A stretch of 64,000 nt of DNA, taken from Polytrichum commune. Lineage: Eukaryota; Streptophyta; Polytrichopsida; Polytrichales; Polytrichaceae. Shown here in pieces: positions 1 to 10,500 of the stretch. The notes beneath the pieces were generated by a model that searched no databases, was not told where the DNA came from, and was given only the letters and a program-made list of their open reading frames with translations. The position numbers and the translations under genes were made by a program. The stretch's first letter is position 1, and every line of letters starts with the position of its first letter. The stretch lies in contig OX485803.1 in the NCBI GenBank assembly GCA_950295325.1, forward strand, positions 3,906,001 through 3,970,000. The letters are read 5' to 3'.

Positions 1-258
1 GTTCAAATTTTGGATGTGGACATTACGGTTTCGAGCATTTGCTCCCACTTTTTAGCATAGTGACAAACCAACACCATCTGAATGTTTGACATGTGGAAGC
101 AAGTGTCACGTCATCTTGCCAAATCAACATACCCAACAACTAATAAAATATTATCTTGTGATACCATATCAAAGCCTCCTCATCTACTTAGGAGTATTTG
201 ATTAAAAGCCCACTTCAAAAGACTAGCATCAAGTGAAGAGCCCAACATTTCTTTGAAC

Positions 259-561
259 ATGGTAGAGGATCAATGCAATAATAATGACCTTGAGAAGAAG
301 TTTGAGAATGCTTTCAATTATCAATATTTTCAATTAGGAGATTTTCTTGAAGAGTCACAAAACCTCCCAAATAATGATGAGATTTTGAGCCAACCATTTG
401 AAGATTTATCCAAAGTCACGGAATATGAATATGCACAACAAAATAATTGTATGGAGAGCACAATAAAAGTTGAAGCCCATAGTGTTATTGACATTAGCAA
501 CAACATATTGGGAAACATGGAGAGTGTTGAAGATTTCCCTAAAACTATGGACTGGGTGTAA
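259..561 (+). CDS. Unrecognised 100-residue open frame, weak
   Basis: An ATG-started frame of 100 codons ends in TAA. The product is acidic and rich in Asn, Gln and Glu, with no membrane segment or motif I recognise. No splice sites, codon bias or neighbouring gene support it. It could be an exon of a gene entering from the left edge or a chance frame in AT-rich DNA. The flanks (1-258 and 562-1326) show nothing else I can assign. Confidence 0.15.
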   Translation: MVEDQCNNNDLEKKFENAFNYQYFQLGDFLEESQNLPNNDEILSQPFEDLSKVTEYEYAQQNNCMESTIKVEAHSVIDISNNILGNMESVEDFPKTMDWV

Positions 562-1514
562 CCAAATGATTCTTTGCCAAACATGGAATAATTTCCCAAT
601 CATGATATTATCAAATTCAATAACTATCCATAATCCATTCAATATTCTAGAGTATGGTAAGGATGTATATAATTTTTGGGACACAAGATAGGCTCACAGT
701 GATAGATCTATGGATTTCAATAACTGCCAAAATTTATAAATTGGACAATAATGAAGATATATCAAACATTGTAGACAGCCATAACTAAGAAATGTCACTA
801 AAAATTTATAAGAAAATGAGAATGTACATGACATTGCGTGTATTAACTACACATATTTTTATCATTATACGTTTAAAAAATAATAGCAAGATGACAATCT
901 AATGACATGTCCCCCTTCATGCCTCAATACCTTCAAATTCCGCACATAATCTTCTCATAGTACTACTATTAAATACTTTGTTGTTGTTTGTTATTCTCAC
1001 AATTGTATTGTGTGTTGATGTATGGAGTGTTGTTGATGATAGTTGCTAAACTTCTTTTTTTCATGAACGGTTTCAAGATTGAAAAAGATAGATGGTTACA
1101 TAATTACATTGTAATGCAAGATTACTTCAACATTTTTAATGTAGGTTCTTAATTGATTTCAATCAATTTTGAAACTATATATGTATATATATACCCAAAG
1201 AAAAATCTTTAATTTCAACCATGCATGTTCACATTTGTTTTTGGGTGAAGTGAATGGCCACTTGGTCAAGGAGGCAAAAAAACCAAAATAGTAGTTGTCA
1301 TATGTTTGTAGCCTAGACAATACAATTATCATGTAGAATCGCCCCCTCCCTTTTTAAGAGCAAGAGTGTTGGTGTGTAGGAATGAGGATTGGTGATGTCA
1401 ATATGCAAAAATGGGGGTTGTGAGTAAGAGTCTAAGAGCAAGCACACTCACCATGCATATGCATTTGCATTTCTAAATCCGCAATGTAGGAGCATGATAG
1501 ATGAAAGTGCTCTA

Positions 1515-2170
1515 CAATAACCTCCCGCTTAAGTACGCACCCGTTTAAGTATGCATCCCGGTTAAGTACGCATTTTTTGGCAAAAAAATTAGGGTTCAAG
1601 ATTTATTAGTTGAACATGTCGTGAATCGTCATTTGGCGTAAGTTTTGAAGTTTTTTTGCGTTTGGCTTTGAGGCCGACAGCTCGAATCTTGCTCTGAAAT
1701 GATTCAAACGACTTCTTAAGGCCATCAAATGTTTCCTCTGCTTTTGCTTGAGCTTCAAGGCAGAGCAGCTAATCCTTGATGTCAAGAACTTGCTTATGAA
1801 GAGAGTCAAAACCCTAGAATATAACTCCATTTTCTAAACCGACATTGAGTTCATGAGTGTCAACATCGCCTTCACTAACGATGTACTCTCGGGCTAGAGC
1901 CCTTTTACTCGGAGTATTCGTTATGCTAAGCTTCAAGATGATTTCGCAACGTTGATGCTCATTGAGACGCTTTCCGTTTGGTTTCTTCAACATTGTAGCG
2001 AAACACAAGCGATTTGGGAAACCTTAAACCCTAAAGTACGCACCTACCAGCTATAGCGAAACACAAGCGATAGCGATTTGGGAAACCCTAAATCCTAAAG
2101 TACGCACCTACCAGCTAAGTACGCACAAACTGCGCATGTTCAAGTTGCGTACTTAAGCGGGAGGTTACTG
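1515..2170 (-). mobile_element. pogo/Tigger-like DNA transposon with internal deletion
   Basis: The 656-bp element is bounded by terminal inverted repeats. The left end begins CAATAACCTCCCGCTTAAGT; the right end, read inward, begins CAGTAACCTCCCGCTTAAGT. The match continues to ACGCA. A TA dinucleotide flanks each side (1513-1514 and 2171-2172), the target duplication expected of Tc1/mariner-pogo elements. Subterminal short repeats of the GTACGCA motif occur at both ends, and a roughly 60-bp block (1995-2052) is partly duplicated at 2052-2120. The interior keeps only the two ends of a transposase gene, so this copy is nonautonomous. Family assignment rests on the CAGTA-type terminus, the TA target and the N-terminal HTH remnant. 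Confidence 0.7.
1606..2008 (-). pseudogene. Transposase remnant: N-terminal HTH piece joined to C-terminal piece
   Basis: At 1814-2008 the minus strand encodes about 64 residues. They include KRLNEHQRCEII, then KRALAREYIVSEG, which reads like the psq/CENP-B-type helix-turn-helix at the start of pogo/Tigger/Jerky-like transposases (the pattern QR-EII-KL ... S-R-LAREY-VSE). The frame then runs into non-homologous residues and stops. At 1606-1830 another frame ends RQMTIHDMFN, resembling the C-terminal tail of such proteins, preceded by an Arg/Lys/Gln-rich stretch. The central DDE domain is missing, so no active enzyme can be made. Confidence 0.6.
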
Positions 2171-2559
2171 TACTTGAACTCCCTTTTACAAGCATGAGTA
2201 GAGCACTTCCATCTATCATGCCTTTGCATTGCGGATCTAGGCATATGCATGGTGAGTGTGCTTGCTCTTAGACTCTTACTCACAACCCCCATTTTTGCAT
2301 ATTGACATCACCAATCCTCATTCCTACACACCAACTTTCTTGCTCTTAAAAAGGGAGGGGGCGATTCTACATGATAGCAAAAATAGATGAACTATTTTGC
2401 TAGGAGTGGCTCAAAATATAGGCTCAAAATGCAAACTCACATATAACTAATGAGACAACTACCATAATGTGCTAAAGTACAAGTACTTTACTATGATTCA
2501 CCATGATCAACAATTGCACCCTTTCAAGAAGGCGGGTAAATGGTCCGAGATGACCTTAA

Positions 2560-2750
2560 ACTACCGGATGATGGTGGAGAGATACCCAAATCTCAAGGAA
2601 GAGGTTGGCGATTCAAATCCCGACTGTGAAACCTCCTCTCTACTTGACGGAAAAACTTGCTAGGTGGTCAACTGCCTCCTGTGCTTTGGCGTTGGCCTGT
2701 CAGCCTTTTGTCTCAAACCAAAACAAAACAAAAGAAAAGAAAAAAGGCGG
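2560..2750 (+). repeat. Candidate tRNA-derived SINE, copy 1
   Basis: A box B-like GATTCAAATCC lies near 2610, about 38 bases after a poor box A-like TGGTGGAGAG. The following tract (GTGAAACCTCCTCTCTACTT onward) recurs in diverged form at about 42,571-42,630, and both copies end in an A-rich or AAG-rich tail. This fits a retroposed short element, but the 5' end and any target-site duplication are unclear. Confidence 0.4.
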
Positions 2751-4845
2751 GTACTACGAGCCCTTTGTCCCACACATCTCTATCTATACAAATGTGTGGT
2801 TCACCGGTTCCATCGAATACTCTATTAATGTCAAGCAAAAATTATCCACCAGTCAAGAGCAAAGTTTGGACCCAAGTTCACACAAGAGTCAAAGTCCAAA
2901 GTATGAGAAAATGAAGTGGTGTTAATATTGCACCAACTTTCTTGCCAATTCTTGGCAATCTCAACCCAAACAGATACCGTAGCTATCTAGCACCTTGGGC
3001 AAAAAACAGTTAATTTTAAAGGTGCCTAAAATTTTGAGAAATTAGTTTCGTTGATTGTCCAAAAGTATAAAATAATAACATTCAAAGATTGTCTAAAATC
3101 ACAAAATCACCATATATGAAATTGAGAAAACCATTCATGAATTATAGAAATGACTTGGATGAATGTCTAACCTATTTCAAATTACTTTTAATATGTACCC
3201 AATTTAGAATATTATTTTTTAAACTGCCTTACTTACTTTCGCACTTTAATTAATTATTAGGCAGAAAGGTGCCCAAGCTGCTAGAGAGCTATGGTACAGC
3301 ACCCACTTTGAGAGACCGAACTGCAAAGTGTTAAAAGTCCATATGGAGTAGAAGGCCCAACCATATGAAATTTGCCTTGTTGGTCAAACATGCAATTTCA
3401 AAAGTGGTCGTCATCGCACTTGCAAATTTTTGAATATTGCATGAGTGAGACTTTTGAACTATGTATCTTGATATTTTAGAAAAATGACAATAAATCTTCA
3501 AAATACACACAAAAAAATCCAGACAAAATTTGAATAAAGAATATGCTAGAATGGAAACATTTTCTGCAAAATCCGACAATCTCAAGTCAACACCTATTGA
3601 GTGGAAGTCCTTACTAATGGTGATATTGATGATATCTGGATCCAGGCAGCATGAGGTGCTGTTATTGAAACCAACTCTCTTCAACATCTTCTCACAAATG
3701 GAGTACGAAGGCCAGAAAATTCTTCACAATGTCTACCAAGGACCATTTTCTTGTAATTACAGCTTGACATCACATCCTCAAATCACTTAAAAGGACTTGG
3801 AAGACTAGAATTCCATCACAGAAGACAAAGATGGTGTGCAAAATCATTAAACACAAATTGGCTTGTAACCAAGACAAGAGATAACTATTCCTTTAGCACC
3901 AATTAACACAAGCCTGTCTGAAAGAAAGTTTTCGATGACCATGAAACACTTCTGCCATCAAAAGTATCAGCACAAAGTATATGAAAACTCACAAAAACTG
4001 CACCTTATGCTGCCTGGATCCAGATATCATCAATAACACCATTAGTAAGGACTTCCACCCAATAGGTATAGTACATGAGACATTGCAGCTCAAATTCCAA
4101 TTGACCACATACAACACTTGCAATCAATATATAGCACCCGCTTCAAGCACCAAAGTCACAACCAACAAGTGTATCATACCTATGTCCTATATTAGTTTCA
4201 CAGTAATTGTAAGAGATAAAACATCACCCTACTACGAAATTATCCCCTTGGTCCTTATACTCCACTCTCAACATAAGACACTAAACTGCCTCGATATCTA
4301 ATCTGTAACTAACCGTTGACCACTACCTCAGAGATGTAATTTTCAGACCAGGCTAACAAGGAGGCCCAACAATCTTCATAAGTGGGGCACACGCATGAAG
4401 TTCACCCATTCAGGTGTTGATTCAAGTTACTCAACCAGGGAAAATGTTCGTAATGAAGGCATGAGTGAACTAGTACTAAATTGGGCAAAATGGTGTTTCT
4501 TTGTATCTTGGTCTGGCACCACTAGTAGTCTACTTTCCAAATATGTATGAAAAGTGAAAAACGAAACAATCCTACTCCACTTGGAAAACTGTCATCCAAC
4601 AGCTTCCAAAAGTATCTTATGTGAATTACTGTCGGAATAGTTTCCACGTAGAAGCCAGGGCATTGCATATTGTCATTGTCCAGCCATCACTTTTGAAACA
4701 GGAGCAAGGAAGCCTTCTTGAGATACACAAGGGATAAATTATGCAAGACTCTGTTTCTCTGCTTGATGCACCCTGCACCTTTTCTACCAATCTGCAGTGC
4801 TCTCTAACTACAAGGTACAATTTACACTGCAACTTTGTGAAGTAA
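2751..4845. other. Spacer downstream of the syntaxin gene
   Basis: No gene seen. Several short frames on both strands lack any recognisable domain. The only structure is the inverted repeat at 3593-4067, listed separately. The 3' UTR of the minus-strand syntaxin should occupy the right end of this stretch. Confidence 0.5.
3593..4067. repeat. ~70-bp inverted repeat with ~340-bp loop
   Basis: Positions 3593-3661 (through GGAAGTCCTTACTAATGGTG and GATATCTGGATCCAGGCAGC) are repeated in inverted orientation at 3999-4067 with only a few mismatches. The loop of about 340 bp shows no coding potential. A [17 protein letters not shown] it would form a long stem. It may be two inverted copies of a short repeat or a young foldback element. 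Confidence 0.75.
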
Positions 4846-7800
4846 TCAGGAAGAAAACACAAGGAAGGTAAGAATTAGTAACAGTACCACTAGAAACACT
4901 ATCATCATCACTTGCCCTTTCCATCCTGCTTTTTTCATCACTTTGACGACCTTTTTCTGCAGAAAAGTATATATTCAACACAAATGACATTCTATCAGTT
5001 GACGATTGATTAAATTCTGAACATTGAACACAAAATGAAGTCCAGTCATTCATGTCAGCTGCACTTATATATATGGGTGTTTCTATCTCACAGATTATTG
5101 AGACTTTCCACATCACATAGGAAATTTGGGAGTATGGCCATAACTCCCCATTGAATATGCAAGGGCCTCATTGTCCTCAGTCTGGCATTTAAATTCCGTA
5201 CTGATTGTTATGCAAATAACAGTCACAAGCATGACTCAGTGATTTCCTCAATACTTGGGCACAAGTGACTGGTTCATTCCTGTCTCAATATAAGCCCAAT
5301 TACCATAGTAGGGTGCCAATGCTTCATTTGTTGTTGTTGTTATGAGCATTGCTAACAAGGGCACTAACTACCAATAAAACCCTTCTCTTGCAGTAAAAAT
5401 AGATAAGCACAGCAAACATTAATGTACTGTGCTAAGCACGTTAGTTGGGATGCCGTAGTTCTCAATAGCTATGTGAATGCTGTCTCATAGTGGCTCTTCC
5501 TCAGGAAAAATATTTTGCAAAATCTAGAAGTAATCTAAGACAAATTGATCAATCCTCAACATTGGACATTGAGTCTGCAGAGGACACTTAGAAGTATGAA
5601 ATCCTAATAGAGCAAGCAATGTACCTGAACAACATCAAGTCGAGAAGCAGTGCTATCCATGTCATTTCCTAGTTCGTCCATAAGCCCTGCCTGTCAGATC
5701 AAAAAACAGGTGATTCTGATGTAAGTCTCAAATTAAATAAACAATAATATCTACCCTGATTAGCAGCCTTTCATCAAGACTGAAACAGTGCACCCTAGAC
5801 AAGTGTGCAAAACAGATATAGAAGGACAAACCATTACGATGGTGATAAAATCTTCATGCATATGTTCCACATCCCAGACTATGCAGTCATATTCTCCTAA
5901 TTTGAGGGTTACCATGGACTCAAATAAGCCATGTCCAGAAAGGTCACTGAAGATTTCTTGTAATCATCAGCCAATGAAAAGGCAGTTAGAAGAGGGAGCA
6001 CCTGTGATGATAGTTCCCCATGAATGGTGAGGCCAACATCACCCAAGCGTACCACAGTTGCACTTAGATCATCTAGATCCTCATCTTGCTCCCTTGACAA
6101 TGAACAGATAAGGATATACTGTAAGACTGCAAACTTTACAAGGGCTTCAATACATATGCAGAAATCATATTCAAAAGAGGTAAAATTAGAAGCTGTATGT
6201 ACCAAATTCATAGCAAGTTTAAGTATTTCCAAACCCTTTCTTAATCTTCCAGGATTCGGTCCCTAAAAATATTTATACAAAATACACATAGATATCATGC
6301 TCTCACAATGTGAGCAAATGACCTGTTAACTTTCAATAAAGTCCCCACTTCGCAAGAACCTGATTAACCATTCTTCCAATGTGCATTCGTGCAACTTCAG
6401 ATTTTGCGTTACATTAATCTAAAGATGAGGAGATAACTTACTTCATGATTAGAGCTTGTCGATCTGATTCGTCATGGAAAGTGTCGTTCATTGCAGAATT
6501 GACCTTTGGTTCAAATTGGTCTTCCATCCTCATTAGCTCCCGCCGATTGCCTTGGCCAAGTCCTCCTCCAATATTCCTTTCAGCAGCATTTTGCAACTTT
6601 CCTTTAATAAAATGAACCTGAACCAGACATGGCATCAAACAAAGTCACTTCACTTTGTAGAGGTAACCGATATGGAAAAATGCAATGTTCTGAGTTCTGC
6701 ACCTCAAACAAGATGAAATATGTCAATTTGAAATGGGTTTTATTACCTTGTCTGGTCTTCAAAAAAACTACACTTAACAGCACCAAGAACCTCTCAGTTA
6801 ACGTTGTTCCACAAGCCCCAAAAGACCGGAGCACACAACTAGAATTTGATGTGATAAATCAAGGAAGGAAACCTGACTGAGTGTAGAAGCAGTCCACTTT
6901 TTCCGCCGCTCAATCTCAGCAACATCGACACTGAAACGAGCAGGATCTCTCTCTGCAACTCCTGTCGCCCTATCCAACTCATCAACCTGGGCCACCATAA
7001 AGCCCGTCTCTTAGTCTTCAGAGATGCAAGAGGATTATCTCTATTGTACAATATGGAAGGTGTATGTAGGGACCATATCAGCAGGATCTTCATCATATTG
7101 GCATTATTGGAAACAGTGAAGCTACCCATCGAGTTTTTCCATAATATGCCCTTAAACAATCCTTAGGATGATGCCACTATATACATAAACATATTAATTG
7201 CAGAGAAGATCCACATGAATGTGTACAGATACTGATTGATTCATTTCTGAATACAGCACACACTCTCATAACGAGCACCAAAGATGCACACATTTGAAAA
7301 TCCTCAAAATATCTCCAGATCAACCCAAGTTACAGAAAGTAGAAAAGTTTGTAATTGCAGAGACTACCTTCACACAGTACAGATGACTAGACCAAAGTTT
7401 GCATAGTCCAGGTTGGACTCAACAGGGTTTAAGCGTGATCCTAATACTATGACTGTCACTGACAGCAATTGATCACCACCCCCATCATGCATAGCAATGG
7501 CAGGTCGCCACACTTGATAATTCCTCAATAGCACATCCAAATATGCATGCTTATTTCTTTCACTCTTCCGTTGCATGGCCAACTCTAACTAAAGGAAGCT
7601 TCTGTTAATTTCTCAAAAAATTGGTAAAACTTGACCCTAGCTTTGAATAGCCATAAACAAGGATAGCTATCAATCGGATATCGTCCTTGTTCCAAGCAGT
7701 AACCGGAAAAGTCTAAGTAGGGCCACTTTCACCCTGTCTCCTACAATCTACAGGAACAATAGTTGTCAGGCCGCATGCACCCTATGAATAGGCTCTTTCA

Positions 7801-8611
7801 GCTCACACATTCTGCAGAACATTTCGGACATAAAGACTCAATTTCGGTTTCTAAAGAGTTGAACTTGAGCCTGCACAACAGCTTGACCAGAACGGAAGGC
7901 CTGTGACTATCTCAAAATTGTCGAACCAAAAATTTAAATACCTTGGGGAAGGTGGTGATGCAAATTTGCAAAGTTATATTGTAATTTTCAATTTAAGGGA
8001 CATAAATGATAATCCTCTTTAAGAATTTCAGTGCTTCTGCAGTTTTGTTCTCAAAATGCAAGATGCAGACATGACAACATAAGAGAAAGTGATGAAAGGA
8101 CACATTACACATCACATATTGAACATCGACTTTTCATAAAGCGGAGATCATCCGCTCAAATAAATACACAATTGAAGGGAGGACGATACTTACAAATAAG
8201 CATAAGGACGGACTACTGGGAGCATCAAAAAAATACCTGCCATTCAATGCTTTCGCAACCGGCTTGAAGCTCCTTGCTGAGAACAATGCGCTCTGCGGCA
8301 GAATAGGGCAACTTCTCCCATCGTCCTAGTGATGACTGCAACTTATTGACCTACATACATACATGCAAATGGTCCCCCACTCCTTGCTATTAGGTCAAGC
8401 ATTCCAATAATAAGCCCTTCCACATCACTCCCACACATGAGTCCTAAACCTCTCCCGCAAGCAACCACACATCAATCCACATACAGATACATACTCTTGC
8501 TAACCCGCAACCCAAATTCCATCATCATAACTCATCGAGGTTGGTTCGCTAGAAACTTACAGAGTCCTGGACTTCTTCCTTGACGAGGTAGAAAGGATCT
8601 GATGCCGACAT
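4846..8611 (-). CDS. SYP61: SYP61-like Qc-SNARE syntaxin (trans-Golgi network), seven exons
   Basis: Minus-strand coding exons are 8561-8611, 8237-8350, 6873-6986, 6442-6617, 6002-6092, 5625-5690 and 4846-4956. All have GT-AG borders and the phases agree, giving 240 residues (Arabidopsis SYP61 is about 245). The protein opens MSASDPFYLVKEEVQDS, the signature start of the family. The syntaxin-6-type N-terminal helical domain covers residues ~5-95 (motifs CESIEWQVDEL and ERRKKW). The SNARE motif runs from about 152 to 215 (EQDEDLDDL, VGLTIHGEL, NDMDSTASRL), with Q182 the likely zero-layer glutamine. A C-terminal membrane anchor spans ~220-238, followed by only a few residues. Known role in plants: membrane fusion at the trans-Golgi network and early endosome, with links to stress responses. 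I see no lesion; this copy looks functional. Introns 2 (6987-8236) and 6 (4957-5624) are the longest. Confidence 0.93.
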
Positions 8612-8918
8612 GGCTGGTACCGTGGCCGCACCACCGCACCAGTTCCTAAATCTTCCTCTTCTTCACCACGAGGTCTCTTCTTCGTCCCTCGGCGAGAAAG
8701 AACCTACCGACCCTACTTACCTCACCTACCACCGCACTTGCACAGCAAATGCAGATGTGAATTCAACCCCGCTCATCCAGAAAGATGGAATCGAGGCACC
8801 TGCTCCCTCGAGCTCTTCATCCGCTATTTTGCTAAAATCGGTTGGCCATTCGAGCAATGCTTCCCGAGCTTTGGAGCTCCTTCGATCGACGCAACGAACG
8901 CAATGAATGTTGCTCTTG

Positions 8919-9300
8919 CTCTTCCCCTTTCTCTCCCACTTTCCAGGAGACTTGCAGCTCTATTAGAACGATTCTATATACCCTCCAGTTATTCATTGGC
9001 GTGTACCAGGTCCGTATACCCGGCGATGCTCTTCCCTGTCTTCCCCACCTTCTCTAGAGGGGGCTGCAGCTCCATTTCGAAACGATTCTATATACCCACC
9101 CCCCCGGTTAATCATACGAATGTACCAGGTCGATATACCCGGCGCTGTTCTTCCCTATCCCCCCCTCCTTATTGGGAGGGGGGTCCTGGAGCTCCATTTC
9201 GAAACGATTATATATAACCGCCGGTTATCTTGTTAATGTACCAGGTCAACATACCCGGCGTTGTTCTTCCCTCTCTCCCCCTCCATTTCGAAACGCTGTG
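8919..9300. repeat. ~118-bp tandem repeat in the syntaxin promoter
   Basis: Three imperfect copies (about 8919-9027, 9028-9146 and 9147-9262) and a partial fourth (9263-9300) share CTCTTCCC, CGATTCTATATA, GTACCAGGT and ATACCCGGCG. The array starts about 300 bp upstream of the minus-strand syntaxin start. Each copy carries TATATAG on the minus strand, so it multiplies a TATA-like sequence. Plus-strand open frames across it are by-products of the repeat. Confidence 0.8.
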
Positions 9301-10500
9301 TATCTAGACTGTAAAATCGGTCGGTTTGCAACGCTCGCATTTTGCTGTAAAATGTAGGGTTCATGGGCCATGGATTTGTGGCACTCAAGACTTTCCATAA
9401 TACTAGAGCATTCTTCATTCACTTTCATTTCGTCAATGATCATGTCAATTTTGAAACAAGCAGTTTTGGCAACAAGTAATAGTATGGTCTTTTGTATGGT
9501 TGGGGCTTGAGCTCATGCCAATCCGCATGGGCCCCACTCTATTGAGCCATGACCCCATCATATATTTATGAACTTTTGAGGGGAGGGGTGTCTGGGCAAG
9601 GCATGCGATCTGGCAACCTTACCCAAAAAAAAAAAAAAAAAAAAAATTATGATCCCGATCGAAAATTGCGACCCGCCCTACCCAACTTTAAATTTTATTT
9701 TAAAAGAATTAAACACACACGTGCGCGCATACATACACACACATTGCCCTTGCATTTTTTGAAGGCCGCTTGTTCACAAAATCCATATTGAGTGCACTTC
9801 ACCTTCAAGGTCCAAAATCCAATATATATGTTCACTTCTTCCTAGTAAATAGGCAATTGGCTAGGATTTCATTCACGAAGTGAAACCGTCAATAAAGCAT
9901 GTAATTAGCTTGGAAGTCAAAAATATTACAAAACCCTCATAAGCGTTCAGGACCTTCTATTTTATGTGACTTACCATTTGAAAGGGTCTTTGTCATTCTA
10001 CAATGAAACTTAAATTAGTGTGATATTTTAAAGTTTGTTATGATACTAGTTCACCTAATTCCTTCTATTTAGACACGTATTCATAAACGCTCAAACTAAT
10101 TACGCATGTTTAAATACAATTAAATGTATTAAGCCCAATTGAATGTAGATGAAAATTATGACAGAATTGTAGTGATACCAAGATAAAAGATGATCAAGGC
10201 AGTTTTGATGAAGAAAAATTTACCAAAATAAATGAAGCAAGTCAATCTGAAATCAATTCATGAAGTAAATTTTAAGTAAGACGAGAAACAAAGAAGATTT
10301 TAGAGTTGTTCCTAAGAAATTAACAAAGAGCATGCATAAGTACAAAGAATAAAATAACGGAAAAATGAGTCGCATTTTTATCGGAGTTTCTTGATCGAAG
10401 ACTTTATCAATGATATGAGAGACAACCGAAGGCTACTAAAGTATTTCGGGAATGTTTAAATGTAGGGTTGATCATAGAGTTTAGTATAAAAAAAATTTAC
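9301..10500. other. Spacer with a poly(A) tract
   Basis: No gene recognised. A run of about 22 A residues near 9626-9647 follows unmatched sequence and could be the tail of a retroposed insert. A short CA/CG-rich microsatellite-like stretch follows near 9714-9742. The remainder is AT-rich and featureless. Confidence 0.4.

Larger units (their letters stand above)
1327..2376. mobile_element. Foldback (long inverted repeat) element, split by a second transposon
   Basis: Positions 1327-1514 and 2199-2376 are inverted copies of each other over about 180 bp with few mismatches. The outer ends read ATCATGTAGAATCGCC. Without the insert at 1515-2170, the arms close on a loop of about 25 bp (2173-2198), giving a foldback/MITE-like hairpin of roughly 390 bp. 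No coding capacity belongs to the outer element. I could not settle a target-site duplication at its outer ends. Confidence 0.8.

Noticed and set aside
8610-9217. Plus-strand frames of 98 and 159 codons starting beside the syntaxin start
   Set aside because: They overlap the syntaxin first exon and run into the ~118-bp promoter repeats. No domain, and the minus-strand gene is certain.
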